A DNA stretch of 64,000 nucleotides from Candidatus Defluviibacillus avedoerensis (GCA_016703665.1 JADJBS010000015.1:62001-126000), one strand, 5' to 3'; numbered from the stretch's first letter, positions 1 through 8,730 are shown. Numbers and translations: made by a program. The notes: a model not told the origin generated them from the letters alone.

Positions 1-36
1 CATGATTGCGTGGTCTGTGGAATGTTTGGACTTCAT
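1..36 (-). CDS. pilX: Minor pilin PilX, N-terminal fragment (runs off the window)
   Basis: Only the first 12 codons are inside the window (MKSKHSTDHAIM). The ATG overlaps the TGA stop of the upstream pilW in an ATGA arrangement, which is typical of translationally coupled minor-pilin operons. In the fimT-pilV-pilW-pilX order of beta- and gammaproteobacteria, the gene after pilW is pilX. PilX belongs to the minor-pilin priming complex at the pilus tip. The hydrophobic prepilin segment itself lies outside the window, so the assignment is inferred from position only. Confidence 0.55.
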   Translation of the reverse strand, partial: MKSKHSTDHAIM

Positions 37-866
37 AGCACCGGGACCGCACGCAGCCGGACAGCCTGACGAACGACAGCGCGGGTGCGGGTGTCATGGT
101 TCACCGGATTGCCATCACAGTCAAGGTACTGTCCAGGCGGTGCTGCTATGCCAGGGCGCGCAGCAGAGGCAAGCTCAAGGCACAGTTCGACACCCACAAT
201 TCCGTTGTTGGGCGGTCCCAGCACGGGCAGGGCTGCCTGCGTGAAGTATTGGGCCGTGGTTGCCACATCTGCGCCGGTACTGACCATGTAGAGAACTCGA
301 AAGCGCTGCACATCATTGATCAAGGCTTGTGGCCCAGTGGCCGCATTGACCCCCAGGCACATCAAGCTGTTGTTGTTGACGAAAAAACGACTGGTCAACG
401 CCCCGCCTGCAACAGGTGCAGCATTCCCGTTCCCAAGGCAATCCAGTGTGCGTTCTGCCACAAACGGCGCAGCAATAGGTCCGGTATCTGCGAAAACAAC
501 ACCGAAATCATCGTTGCCAGCACCTGATCGCACAAATGGTTGAATGGCTGTAGTGCCCGCTGGTAAAAAAGTCAATTCAGGTGAAAAGAAGGTGGCTGCC
601 GCGTCAACCTGGACTTCACGACTTCCGTTTTGCCTGAGGTAAGTTGACATGATGCGCATGGCCATGTTGGCCTGTTGCTGCATTTCAAGTTGATCGTTGA
701 CCCCAACGGAGGTCACGCGGGACAAAACCAGCGTCCCAATGGCTGCGGTAACAACCATCAAACCAACCGCAACTCCAACCAGTAGCTCTACCAACGAGGT
801 ACCGAGTTGCCGAGTCCTTGGTCTGGCCTGCTGACGCATTGACGGCTTAGCGGAAGGGTTGTACAT
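33..866 (-). CDS. pilW: Type IV pilus minor pilin PilW
   Basis: 277 residues. A class III prepilin leader ends in QLG, followed by TSLVELLVG, giving the G-1/E+5 pattern cut by prepilin peptidase PilD. A hydrophobic helix follows (VAVGLMVVTAAIGTLVL). The rest is a variable globular domain rich in Asn, Gly and Thr, as in PilW proteins. PilW helps prime pilus assembly at the inner membrane and sits near the pilus tip. The start overlaps the end of pilV by 20 bases, and the stop overlaps the start of pilX, so the set is a coupled operon. A second in-frame ATG ten codons in (MRQQARPRTRQLG) could be the real start, because prepilin leaders are usually short. Confidence 0.85.
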   Translation of the reverse strand: MYNPSAKPSMRQQARPRTRQLGTSLVELLVGVAVGLMVVTAAIGTLVLSRVTSVGVNDQLEMQQQANMAMRIMSTYLRQNGSREVQVDAAATFFSPELTFLPAGTTAIQPFVRSGAGNDDFGVVFADTGPIAAPFVAERTLDCLGNGNAAPVAGGALTSRFFVNNNSLMCLGVNAATGPQALINDVQRFRVLYMVSTGADVATTAQYFTQAALPVLGPPNNGIVGVELCLELASAARPGIAAPPGQYLDCDGNPVNHDTRTRAVVRQAVRLRAVPVL

Positions 867-1362
867 AGCTCAAATGGCCTGTGAGTCCAGCAGGACAAGT
901 CAAGTTCATGCCCACGATGCTTCCACTGACAGTGGTGTTCTGAACAATGGCCGCAGCAGCGGCGCTGTCCCCAGTGTTTTCGAGCCAGCAGACCATGACT
1001 GCATATTGGCGTGGATCTGTGGGCGATGGTTGAATGGCGACACGTCCCCCTGGCAACGCCGCAGTTGCATTGGCTTTCCATCTAACCAGATCCCAGGCCG
1101 CTAGTTGTTGCACCGTGCATACGTTCGCCGTACAGTTTTGGGCAGCTCCTGGCGCAGGCCCAAAGCCGACGTTATAGGGGTTTGGCACAAGTGTGGTTGC
1201 ACTTGGGTTGATTCGAATCCGCTCTGCGATGTCCTGAATTGAGACAATGGCTCGGGATCGCCCCACGCTGTCTTTCGTGTCTTTGAGTGTCTGTAGCTGA
1301 AAACCAATCAAGCCAAGGACTCCCAAAGCCAGTACCACCAGCGAGACCAAAGACTCACCCAA
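847..1362 (-). CDS. pilV: Type IV pilus minor pilin PilV, start codon in doubt
   Basis: The frame encodes a PilV/MshA-type pilin: LGESLVSLVVLALGVLGLIG is the conserved pilin helix and the remainder is a Cys-containing globular domain. The coordinates begin at a TTG preceded by GAGGG. Starting there would remove the cleavage glycine and leader: the prepilin site is RG/ITLGE, with the RG two codons upstream of this TTG. Read further upstream in the same frame, codons give KQPPSIQEQRG, then a TGA at 1402-1404 directly after an ATG at 1405-1407. So the natural start looks interrupted by a stop at codon 2, or a GTG at 1403-1405 in another frame needs a frameshift. The gene may be non-functional in this sequence. 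It overlaps fimT upstream and pilW downstream. Confidence 0.75.
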   Translation of the reverse strand: MGESLVSLVVLALGVLGLIGFQLQTLKDTKDSVGRSRAIVSIQDIAERIRINPSATTLVPNPYNVGFGPAPGAAQNCTANVCTVQQLAAWDLVRWKANATAALPGGRVAIQPSPTDPRQYAVMVCWLENTGDSAAAAAIVQNTTVSGSIVGMNLTCPAGLTGHLSYVQPFR

Positions 1363-1928
1363 CGTGATCCCTCGTTGTTCTTGGATGCTTGGAGGCTGCT
1401 TTCACATGCGCCAGGGTCTCCATCAATCCAACGGACTCTTCCGCCAGCATTTGCACACAACGTGCGCGTCCCTAAAAGAACACTATTTCCTCTGGGCGCA
1501 ATCACTTGGCGTAAAGCACCCAACGGAAGCATGTTGCCCCACCGATCAAAGGTGACGCGATTGTCGGCCCCGCCATTCAAGGTCATGATGGTGGTACCGC
1601 CAGGCAGTGCTTCGATTCGCCGGATGGGAGCTTGGTTGACGCCATTGATCACGGCAAAAATCGTCCAACCGCATTGCCACTCTTGTGCGGTGGCGCATGC
1701 ATTCGCCTGGACGAGGACATTGCTGCGGGTTCGGATAGCTTCGCTTCGGGCCAGGGTATAGCTTGACAGGAGTTCGTCGTAAGCGGCGTTGACCCTGTAT
1801 CTATCGAATGCTTCCTGAAGGCTCGGGAGGGCTAATGATGCCAAGATGGCCACAATACCCAGCACCACCATGGTTTCCACAAGCGTGAAACCATTGGTAT
1901 GCTTTTGAATGGAACGCGAGGCTGGCAT
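1308..1928 (-). CDS. fimT: GspH/FimT-family pseudopilin
   Basis: From the chosen ATG the protein is 206 residues: a short leader ending KHTNG, then FTLVETMVVLGIVAILASL, the classical prepilin cleavage site and N-terminal helix with Glu+5. The globular half has the GspH/FimT pattern (YTLARSEAIRTRSNV, then C...W.CGW). A GTG 14 codons upstream is possible but would give an unusually long leader. The last ~35 residues lie in DNA that also encodes pilV in another frame and look non-conserved (Trp/Ser-rich). This fits the idea of a base change near 1370-1400 that disturbed the fimT/pilV junction. FimT-type minor pilins act in pilus priming and, in some bacteria, DNA uptake. Confidence 0.82.
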   Translation of the reverse strand: MPASRSIQKHTNGFTLVETMVVLGIVAILASLALPSLQEAFDRYRVNAAYDELLSSYTLARSEAIRTRSNVLVQANACATAQEWQCGWTIFAVINGVNQAPIRRIEALPGGTTIMTLNGGADNRVTFDRWGNMLPLGALRQVIAPRGNSVLLGTRTLCANAGGRVRWIDGDPGACESSLQASKNNEGSRWVSLWSRWWYWLWESLA

Positions 1929-2018
1929 GGAATGTATCTTAGGAGCTTTATGCCTTGGCAGCTTTACCACCCGTCGCCATACCGATGCCGTTGATCGGAT
2001 AATTGGACGAGGCTCGAA

Positions 2019-2468
2019 CTACTTTCGCACCTCGTCTACCAGCGCACGGAACTCATCTATGTCTTCAAAGTTCCGGTATACGCTGGCAAAGCGCACATAG
2101 GCCACCTTATCAAGCTTTTTAAGTTCGCGCATGACTAACTCGCCAATGCGGTTGCTGGCGACTTCGCGCAGGCCAAGGGCGAGCAACTTTTCTTCAATAC
2201 GCTCAATGGCACCGTCTACCTGCTCGGTGCTGACTGGCCGCTTTCGCAGTGCCAGATTCAAGCTGGCAATGAGTTTGACTCGCTCATATTCGATACGGCG
2301 GCCATCTTTTTTGACAATGGCAGGAAATGTCACATCCGGGCGCTCGTAAGTGGTGAAGCGCTTATCGCAACTGCTGCATTTTCGGCGGCGGCGAACGAAA
2401 TCCCCTTCTTCGGATACGCGTGTTTCAACGACCTGAGTATCGATGTGACTGCAGAAGGGGCATTTCAT
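2019..2468 (-). CDS. nrdR: Transcriptional repressor NrdR
   Basis: 149 residues, the usual NrdR length. The N-terminal zinc ribbon has Cys3, Cys6, Cys31 and Cys34 (MKCPFC ... KCSSCDKRFTTYER). The ATP-cone domain follows (VIKKDGR-type motif seen as IVKKDGRRIEYERVKL). NrdR represses ribonucleotide reductase genes in response to ATP/dATP binding. It lies 21 bases after the stop of the glyA remnant and on the same strand; glyA-nrdR is a common pair in Burkholderiales, so they probably share a transcript. No NrdR box was seen inside this window. Confidence 0.96.
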   Translation of the reverse strand: MKCPFCSHIDTQVVETRVSEEGDFVRRRRKCSSCDKRFTTYERPDVTFPAIVKKDGRRIEYERVKLIASLNLALRKRPVSTEQVDGAIERIEEKLLALGLREVASNRIGELVMRELKKLDKVAYVRFASVYRNFEDIDEFRALVDEVRK

Positions 2469-2489
2469 CTGCGAGCGATGCCTCGAGGC

Positions 2490-3564
2490 TTAGCGGTAAA
2501 CCGGGAACCGGTTGGTCAGGGCATGCACCTTGGCGCGGACGGCTTCAAGATTGGCCGCATCGCGGGGGTTGTCCAGAACGTCAGCAATGAGGTGCGCTTG
2601 CGCGCAGGTCCACCAGCATGACATGGCTTTCGGTTCGGCCACTGACAATGCGCAGGCCACGCTGGGTCAGTGTTTTAGCCACGATCTGGGCGTTCTTGAC
2701 CACTTGCTGCTGGTAGGTTTTAAATTCTGGTGTCAGCGCTTCCTTGAACGCAACGGCCTTGGCCGCAATGACATGCATCAGTGGGCCGCCTTGCAAGCCG
2801 GGAAAGATGGCACTGTTGATGGCTTTTTCGTGCTGGGCCTTCATCAAAATGATGCCCCCTCGGGGACCGCGAAGACTCTTATGGGTAGTGGATGTGACAA
2901 TGTCTGCGTGGGGAACGGGGTTTGGATATTCACCGGCAGCGATCAGGCCAGCATAGTGCGCCATGTCCACCATGAAAATGGCACCCACGTCTTTTGCCAC
3001 TTTGGCAAAGCGTTCAAAATCGATAGCAAGAGAGTAAGCCGAGGCGCCCGCAACAATCAATTTGGGCTTGGATTCGTGAGCCTTGCGCTCCATGGCGTCG
3101 TAGTCAATGGCTTCATTGGCGTCCAGGCCATAGGAAACCACGTTGAACCACTTGCCGCTCATGTTCAGCGGCATGCCGTGGGTCAGGTGACCCCCTTCGG
3201 CCAGACTCATGCCCATGATGGTGTCGCCGGGTTTCAGGAAAGCCAAAAAGACGGCTTCATTGGCAGACGCGCCGCAATGGGGCTGCACGTTGGCGCAATC
3301 GGCCCCGAAGAGCAGCTTGACGCGGTCAATCGCCAGTTGCTCGGCTACATCCACGTGCTCGCAACCACCGTAGTATCGTTTGCCAGGGTAGCCCTCGGCG
3401 TATTTGTTGGTCAGCTGCGAGCCTTGTGCCGCCATGACGGCGGGGGATGCATAGTTCTCGCTGGCAATCAACTCAATGTGCTGCTCTTGACGGGCATTCT
3501 CAGCCTGAATGGCAGCAAAGATTTCGGGGTCGGTTTGTTCGACAAGAATGGAACGGTTGTACAT
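2490..3564 (-). pseudogene. glyA: Serine hydroxymethyltransferase, internally deleted and out of frame
   Basis: From MYNRSILVEQ the reading frame follows GlyA closely for about 320 residues: HIELIASENY, the glycine-rich YAEGYPGKRYYGG, and the PLP lysine in STTHKSLRGPRGG (Lys229). After SGRTESHVMLVDLRA the frame stops at SAPHC (stop near 2581). The true GlyA C-terminus (AHLIADVLDNPRD ... RFPVYR, stop at 2490-2492) continues in another frame immediately downstream. About 55 residues expected between these blocks are missing, including the VRIGTPA region whose arginine binds the substrate carboxylate. The enzyme, which makes glycine and methylene-THF from serine, should be inactive as read. The start was chosen because AGGA lies upstream and the family begins there. 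Confidence 0.85.
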
Positions 3565-3607
3565 ATTGGCAGTCCTAGTGTGGATTCCTTGGGTCATGGA
3601 TGCCCAA

Positions 3608-3736
3608 GGCTGCCCAGGCGAACGGCTGAACACGCAAAGCTGGCCCTGCGTGGTACGCTTCCCAGTGGTTGATGTGCCAAAGTTGACACAAAGCCCACGT
3701 CAGCCCCGTAGAGGCCTATCGCCAGTCGCGTACCTG
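3608..3736 (-). promoter_or_regulatory. ZTP riboswitch (pfl motif) upstream of glyA
   Basis: On the minus strand the leader contains, in order, CGCGACTGGCGATA (about 3733-3717), CCACTGGGAAGCG (3668-3656) and CGCCTGGGCA (3620-3611). These match the conserved parts of the pfl/ZTP riboswitch, and GGCGA pairs with TCGCC to close the pseudoknot region. The class senses ZMP/ZTP (AICAR nucleotides) and turns on purine and one-carbon genes when folate is short; glyA is a known target in Burkholderiales. Just after it, CCTTGGG (3593-3587 side) pairs with CCCAAGG to form a 7-bp hairpin at 3587-3609. There is no U-tract after it, so control may act on translation or the hairpin may be part of the switch. 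Confidence 0.8.
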
Positions 3737-3767
3737 GGTAGTGTAGCTGAGAGCCTAAACACGGCGT

Positions 3768-4601
3768 TTATTCGCCAGTCGATAGCAGCGCTACTTTCAC
3801 GTGGCCAATAGAGGCGTCCATCTTGTCAGTCGATTTAACTGGTGACGTGGTCGTCACTGGGACGCTGACCGGTGCATTGACGGGCACCGATTTGCCCATG
3901 CTGACTTGAACCAGCCGCGCATTTTCAGCCAATACCTTGCCTGCATAGCCGCCGTCGTCCCCACTGCTGGCACCTACGTACTGTTTAAGTCCGCCTTCGA
4001 GAGAGCCCGCTCTGGCAATGCAATCCTTCAAAACCTTGACACCAACCCGCAGGTTTGCCACAGGGTCAAATGCCGCAAACTTGCCACCAAAACCTTCGTA
4101 TTTGTCGGTGTGAACGGAGGTCATGACTTGCATCAGTCCCTGAGCGCCAACGGGGCTTTGAGCGAAAGGGTTAAAGCCCGACTCAATGGCCATTACAGCC
4201 AGAATCAGGGTTGGCTCCAGCCCGGCGTTTTTTGCCTGATCATAGGCTTCTGCCACAAGCGCACTCAAGGGTTCGGGCGCAACGCGGTATTTTTTGCTCA
4301 ACCAATAGGCCAAGGCTGCCTGCTGCTTTGGCAGATCCTTGGGGTCTGCTGCGGTTGCACGGTCTGTGGCATCGGTCTCGATGTTCATGCCGAAGGTTTC
4401 AATCTGGCGCTCGCGCAGCCAGGTAACCAGTTTGATTTCACCACTCTGGCGCAACTCAGGGTGCGCCATCAATCCTAAAAACGTAAACACCACAACGATA
4501 CCCAGCAGGGCGAAACTGTTGTGAGTGAAATTAAAGATGCCACGTGCTGTATAGGACGCCAAGTCCTTGATGCCGTGAACGAACTTTGAATACGCTGTCA
4601 T
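3768..4601 (-). CDS. Membrane-anchored lytic transglycosylase (SLT domain)
   Basis: 277 residues. One hydrophobic segment at about 29-46 (FALLGIVVVFTFLGLMA) would anchor or export the protein. The SLT fold is clear: MAIESGFNPFAQSPVGAQG with the catalytic glutamate at about residue 140, then LMQVM and a later SGDDGGYAGKV. Such enzymes cleave the glycan strand to 1,6-anhydromuropeptides in the periplasm. The last ~45 residues are a Val/Pro/Thr-rich tail with no recognised fold. The gene sits upstream of the glyA riboswitch on the same strand and has its own likely promoter at 4804-4831. Confidence 0.88.
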   Translation of the reverse strand: MTAYSKFVHGIKDLASYTARGIFNFTHNSFALLGIVVVFTFLGLMAHPELRQSGEIKLVTWLRERQIETFGMNIETDATDRATAADPKDLPKQQAALAYWLSKKYRVAPEPLSALVAEAYDQAKNAGLEPTLILAVMAIESGFNPFAQSPVGAQGLMQVMTSVHTDKYEGFGGKFAAFDPVANLRVGVKVLKDCIARAGSLEGGLKQYVGASSGDDGGYAGKVLAENARLVQVSMGKSVPVNAPVSVPVTTTSPVKSTDKMDASIGHVKVALLSTGE

Positions 4602-4973
4602 AGCACTCTCCTCTTATGGCGGCGCGTTTCCAGTCTGGCGAGCCAGCGATGGCTTGCCGTGCTTGCGCACCGTCAGGGTTGGTACATGGTCTCTGCGTAG
4701 GGGTAACCTGTTGACAAGTGGTTCAGAGTTACCGATGGACACGAGACCTAGCCGGGTTCGGCAGCGGGGTTCGGGTTTTCCCTTGGCGGGATAACTGAAG
4801 CGGATTCTATGAGATATATATGTCGAGTCAACAATATAAAATCTATTTTTTATATCAATAATTGTTTAAAAGGGGTATTTCCATCGAATTGATGGACGAT
4901 TTGTCCAGAACAAACGGATTTTCTCCTGGGAAAAGGTGTGTTTACCCCGTGCGAAGTGGAAAATTAGGCTGAC
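4602..4973. other. Divergent intergenic region (372 bp)
   Basis: The space between the lytic transglycosylase gene (minus) and the DUF748 gene (plus). Its middle (about 4806-4875) is much more AT-rich than the surroundings and holds the minus-strand promoter described separately. The stretch 4602-4800 would be the 5' leader of the transglycosylase gene. I saw no convincing riboswitch or small open frame there. A plus-strand promoter must exist for the DUF748 gene but no clear hexamer pair stood out. Confidence 0.5.
4804..4831 (-). promoter_or_regulatory. Likely sigma-70 promoter for the lytic transglycosylase gene
   Basis: Reading the minus strand, TTGACT (4831-4826) is followed after 16 bases by TAGAAT (4809-4804). 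Each hexamer matches the consensus at five of six positions. The sites lie in a strikingly AT-rich patch and point toward the gene starting at 4601, leaving a leader of about 190 bases. No experimental support; judged from sequence only. Confidence 0.5.
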
Positions 4974-7900
4974 ATGTCAAAAACCGTTACTGTCCCGCCT
5001 CGAAATTGGTGTCGTTTGTATCGCGCTTTGGGCGTAGCCATCCTTGTTTTTTTGGCTCTGCTTGTCTCTAGCTACATGTGGGTACCATGGGCCATCAAGA
5101 GCCAACTTCCTAAATTGGTGGAGTCCAAACTGGGTCGAGTGTTGCAAGTGGGTGACGTTGCCTTCAGGCCTTGGTCGCTCGATTTACGCCTGAATGATCT
5201 GGTCGTGGCAGGCCAGACGGTTGACAGTCCACCTCTGGTTCAGATTGCCACAGTGCGTGTCGATGCCGCGTGGGCGTCGCTATGGCGCTTGTCGCCAATC
5301 ATTGATGCTCTCTATATAGAAGCACCCAAAATTCACTTTAAGCACCTGGGGGCCGGGCACTACGATGTGGATGATCTGGTGCGTCGGCTGCTCAATCCCG
5401 TCGATGCCCCCGAGTCTGGCCCAGCGCGATTTGCGTTGTACAACATGTCAGTGACTGAGGGTGCCATTGAATTTGTCGATGTGCCAATGAATCGCCACCA
5501 TGTGGTGAAGGACTTGAAGTTAGGCGTACCGTTTTTGAGCAGTTTGCCCGTTTTTCGGGATGTCAGTATCGAGCCAGTCCTGAGCTTCAAGTTGAATGGA
5601 AGTCTGTTTGATACCAAGACCCAAGCCAAGCCGTTTGCCTCCAGCCGTCAGAGTGAAGTCATGTTGTCAATCGACCAATTTGACTTAAAGCCGTATATCC
5701 CCTACTTGCCCAAAGGCTTGCCTGTGCAATTGACATCTGGCGTGTTGGGTAGTGATCTGCAAATTGACTTTGACCAATCGGCAAAACATGCTCTGCGCAT
5801 CAGCGGTGCGCTGAAGGTCAATGGGCTAGGCTTGGGTTTACCGAGTACTGGGTCGGAGAGGGGTAATCCATTGTTGAAATTGCCCACATTGCGGTTGAGC
5901 ATCAAGGAATTCTTGCCATTGGAGCAAAGGCTTCATGTGGATCGACTGGATTTGCTACAGCCCCAAATCTTCATTGCTCGCGATACCCATGGCTCGCTGC
6001 CACTGCTTGAAGCATTGAAGGGGGGTCGGGCGAATTCGACAAATCAGACAGAAACTGAAATACCCGAGAGAGTCCGCAATCCTTGGACCTTGAAGCTGGA
6101 CCAATTGGCCGTGGCGGCGGGCATTGTCACTTGGCACGACGCAAGCACCACGCCAGCGGCACAGATCAAGCTGGCCAATGTCCACTTGGGTTTGACCCAA
6201 ATGGCGTGGCCCTGGGTCGAGCCGGTGGCGTTCAAGATCGGGGGCGACGTTTGGTCCAGTGGCCGTTTAGACGGTGAGGGGAGCGCCACATCAAAGCGGG
6301 TAAATGCCAAATTACAGCTTGGCAAACTCGATTTGGCTATCGTACAACCTTACTTGAACCAATGGTTTGGGCCCAGCGTCGCCGGGCAACTGAGTACTGA
6401 TGTCGATCTCAAATGGCATGCTTCGTCGGATGGCCGCGAGCATCCTCAAGTGCTCCTGAACGTGACTGAATTGACGCTGGACTACTTGGCCTTAACGGGC
6501 CGCAACTCAGCCACGGCAAGCAAGCCTGCGGATGTATCCAGCGTGCTGGCGTCTGTCCAGCGGGTCAAGTTAAGTCAATTGACGCTGGATCTGGCGAAAA
6601 AAGACCTGGCGGTAGGCAGCCTGTCGCTTGACAAGGTCAAGCTGCCGGTAGACCGCACTGAAGACGGGCGTTGGATGGTGGAATCCTGGGTAAATCAGCC
6701 TCTCATTCAGACCGAAGTGGCGCTGGCGGTCAGCTCCGGGGTGGCACCAACTAGTGCCTGGAAGGTGGGGTTGTCCGAGTTTCGCATAGAAGATGCCCAC
6801 ATACCGTTCATAGACAGATCGACTTCGCGTTCGGTCAGACTGGATGTCAGTGCTTTCAAACTCAAGCTGAAAAGCTGGGTGCTGGGTGCCAAAACGCCTG
6901 TGCCGGTTGAATTGCAGGCGAAGGTGGGCTCCGGTAGGTTGGAACCTGGAAGTCTCGCCATCCATGGCAACCTTTCGCAGGCCCCATGGGGTTTGGATGC
7001 GTCGGTGAGTGCAAGTCGTTTGCCGCTACATCCAGTGAGCCGTTACCTGGCGGATTCGCTCTCGTTCGATTTGCTGAGAGCCGATACCAGTTTCAAGGGG
7101 AACGTCAAGTACAGCCAGACAACGGATGGACCGCTCGTCTCGGTCAACGGCGATGCTGCCCTTGAGGAGTTTCGGGCGAATATCAAGGACTCCAGCCTAG
7201 CTGACAAGAGTGTGGATGGGGATGAACTGCTCAGCTGGAAGGCGCTTGGCCTGCGCGGGTTGTCTTTGGGGTTGTCGCCTGGCGCACCGATGCAGTTGGA
7301 AGTAAGGGAAACTGCGCTGTCAGACTTTTACGCCCGACTGATCTTGAGGGCAGACGGCACCTTTAATTTACAGGATTTGAGCCGCCCAGCCCACTCGGCT
7401 GCTGGGTCTGCTGCGATGGTGAGCGAGCAAACTGGGGAAACGGCCCCAGAAACTAAGGCAGCGCCAGCACACATTCGTTTTGGTGGCATCAGCTTGGTCA
7501 ATGGCAAGGTTTACTTTTCGGACCACTTCATTCAGCCGAACTATTCGGCTGACCTGACAGAACTGACTGGCCGCTTGGGTGCATTCTCTTCGCAGCAACC
7601 GAATGGCGAAGTCCAGATGGCTGACCTTGAGCTTCGCGGCCGGGCTGAAGGCTCTGCCATGCTGGAGATTTTGGGCAAACTCAATCCGCTGGCCAAACCA
7701 TTGGCCTTGGACGTCAAGGGAATGGTCCGCGAACTGGAGTTACCGCCTTTGTCTGCCTATTCTGTCAAGTATGCTGGTCACGCGATAGAGCGAGGCAAGC
7801 TGAGTCTGGATGTGAACTACCGTGTGTTGCCGACGGGTGAGCTAACTGCCAACAACAAGTTGGTGCTCAATAGTCTCAAATTTGGCGAAAAAGTAGAAGG

Positions 7901-8678
7901 CGCTAAGGCAAGCTTGCCAGTCAAACTTGCGGTTGCTTTGCTGGCTGACAGCGACGGCGTGATTGACTTGGACCTCCCCATCAGCGGGTCACTGAACGAC
8001 CCTCAGTTTCGACTGAGTTCAGTTTTCTTTAAAGTGCTTGGAAACGTCTTCGTGAAAGCGATCTCTTCACCCTTTAGCTTGCTGACAAGCAGCTTGGGTG
8101 ACGGAGTACATGAAATGAGCAACGTCAGCTTTGCCCCAGGTAGCAGCCGCCTGACCGAGCCATCGCGGCAAAGTCTTGACAAGCTTGCCACGGTTCTAGA
8201 GTCCAAATCCAAGCTGCTCGTGACTGTGGTGGGCCTGGCGAGCCTGGACGCCGAGCGTGACGCCTATCAGCATGAGCGTCTGCAGGCACTTATTCAGGCT
8301 GAAAGACGACGTGCAGCAATCACAGGCTCAAAAATAGCTATCGAAAATATAGCTGAAAATCGAGATACGATAAGCGTAGACGAGTATGAGGCCTTGCTCA
8401 AGCGTGTGTACAGACGAGCCAATATCGTCAAGCCGCGCAACCTGGTTGGCCTGGCCAAAGACATCTCTGTTCCAGAGATGGAGGCGCTGTTGTTGGCCAA
8501 CCTGCCTGCCACCGACGCGAATTTGCAGGAGCTTGCGTTGCAACGCGCAGTCGTTGTCAGGGACTACTTGGCCAGCCTAAAAGTGCCTTCCAATCGGCTT
8601 TTTTTGGGAGCCACCAAAACGGTGGACACCGAGGGTAAATGGGTTCCCCGAGCGGAATTGAATCTATCGACGCCGTAG
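4974..8678 (+). CDS. DUF748 (AsmA-like) envelope protein
   Basis: 1234 residues. One N-terminal membrane segment (about 18-36, ALGVAILVFLALLVSSYMW) is followed by a long beta-rich region typical of DUF748/AsmA-superfamily proteins (LGRVLQVGDVAFRPWSLDL; LALDVKGMVRELELPPLSAY). DUF748 proteins are thought to span the periplasm and are related to lipid-transfer proteins such as AsmA and TamB; the exact role here is unknown. The C-terminal part (SNVSFAPGSSRLTEPSRQSL) resembles an OmpA-type start and may bind peptidoglycan. Residues around 1120-1140 are encoded by a copy of a dispersed AT-rich repeat. The ATG at 4974 is the only sensible start before the membrane segment. Confidence 0.85.
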   Translation: MSKTVTVPPRNWCRLYRALGVAILVFLALLVSSYMWVPWAIKSQLPKLVESKLGRVLQVGDVAFRPWSLDLRLNDLVVAGQTVDSPPLVQIATVRVDAAWASLWRLSPIIDALYIEAPKIHFKHLGAGHYDVDDLVRRLLNPVDAPESGPARFALYNMSVTEGAIEFVDVPMNRHHVVKDLKLGVPFLSSLPVFRDVSIEPVLSFKLNGSLFDTKTQAKPFASSRQSEVMLSIDQFDLKPYIPYLPKGLPVQLTSGVLGSDLQIDFDQSAKHALRISGALKVNGLGLGLPSTGSERGNPLLKLPTLRLSIKEFLPLEQRLHVDRLDLLQPQIFIARDTHGSLPLLEALKGGRANSTNQTETEIPERVRNPWTLKLDQLAVAAGIVTWHDASTTPAAQIKLANVHLGLTQMAWPWVEPVAFKIGGDVWSSGRLDGEGSATSKRVNAKLQLGKLDLAIVQPYLNQWFGPSVAGQLSTDVDLKWHASSDGREHPQVLLNVTELTLDYLALTGRNSATASKPADVSSVLASVQRVKLSQLTLDLAKKDLAVGSLSLDKVKLPVDRTEDGRWMVESWVNQPLIQTEVALAVSSGVAPTSAWKVGLSEFRIEDAHIPFIDRSTSRSVRLDVSAFKLKLKSWVLGAKTPVPVELQAKVGSGRLEPGSLAIHGNLSQAPWGLDASVSASRLPLHPVSRYLADSLSFDLLRADTSFKGNVKYSQTTDGPLVSVNGDAALEEFRANIKDSSLADKSVDGDELLSWKALGLRGLSLGLSPGAPMQLEVRETALSDFYARLILRADGTFNLQDLSRPAHSAAGSAAMVSEQTGETAPETKAAPAHIRFGGISLVNGKVYFSDHFIQPNYSADLTELTGRLGAFSSQQPNGEVQMADLELRGRAEGSAMLEILGKLNPLAKPLALDVKGMVRELELPPLSAYSVKYAGHAIERGKLSLDVNYRVLPTGELTANNKLVLNSLKFGEKVEGAKASLPVKLAVALLADSDGVIDLDLPISGSLNDPQFRLSSVFFKVLGNVFVKAISSPFSLLTSSLGDGVHEMSNVSFAPGSSRLTEPSRQSLDKLATVLESKSKLLVTVVGLASLDAERDAYQHERLQALIQAERRRAAITGSKIAIENIAENRDTISVDEYEALLKRVYRRANIVKPRNLVGLAKDISVPEMEALLLANLPATDANLQELALQRAVVVRDYLASLKVPSNRLFLGATKTVDTEGKWVPRAELNLSTP
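8328..8393 (+). repeat. Dispersed AT-rich repeat copy inside the DUF748 gene
   Basis: The core AAATAGCTATCGAAAATA, then ATAGCTG, later ATAAGCG and GAGGCC, is AT-rich in a GC-rich gene. It is translated in frame as SKIAIENIAENRD and following residues. Similar blocks occur at 10641-10690, 25931-25975, 35881-35908, 39228-39256 and 48749-48795. The family looks like the short repeats common in Comamonadaceae genomes. Confidence 0.5.
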
Positions 8679-8730
8679 CAGGGGATAATCGACAGTTTTC
8701 GACTCTACTCAGCGAAGTCTGTCTGCCGCG

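Noticed and set aside
2512..3672. Long plus-strand open frame opposite glyA (386 residues)
   Set aside because: It lies wholly on the strand opposite well-conserved glyA coding and the riboswitch, and its product is His/Gln/Gly-rich without any known domain. A shadow of GC-rich coding.
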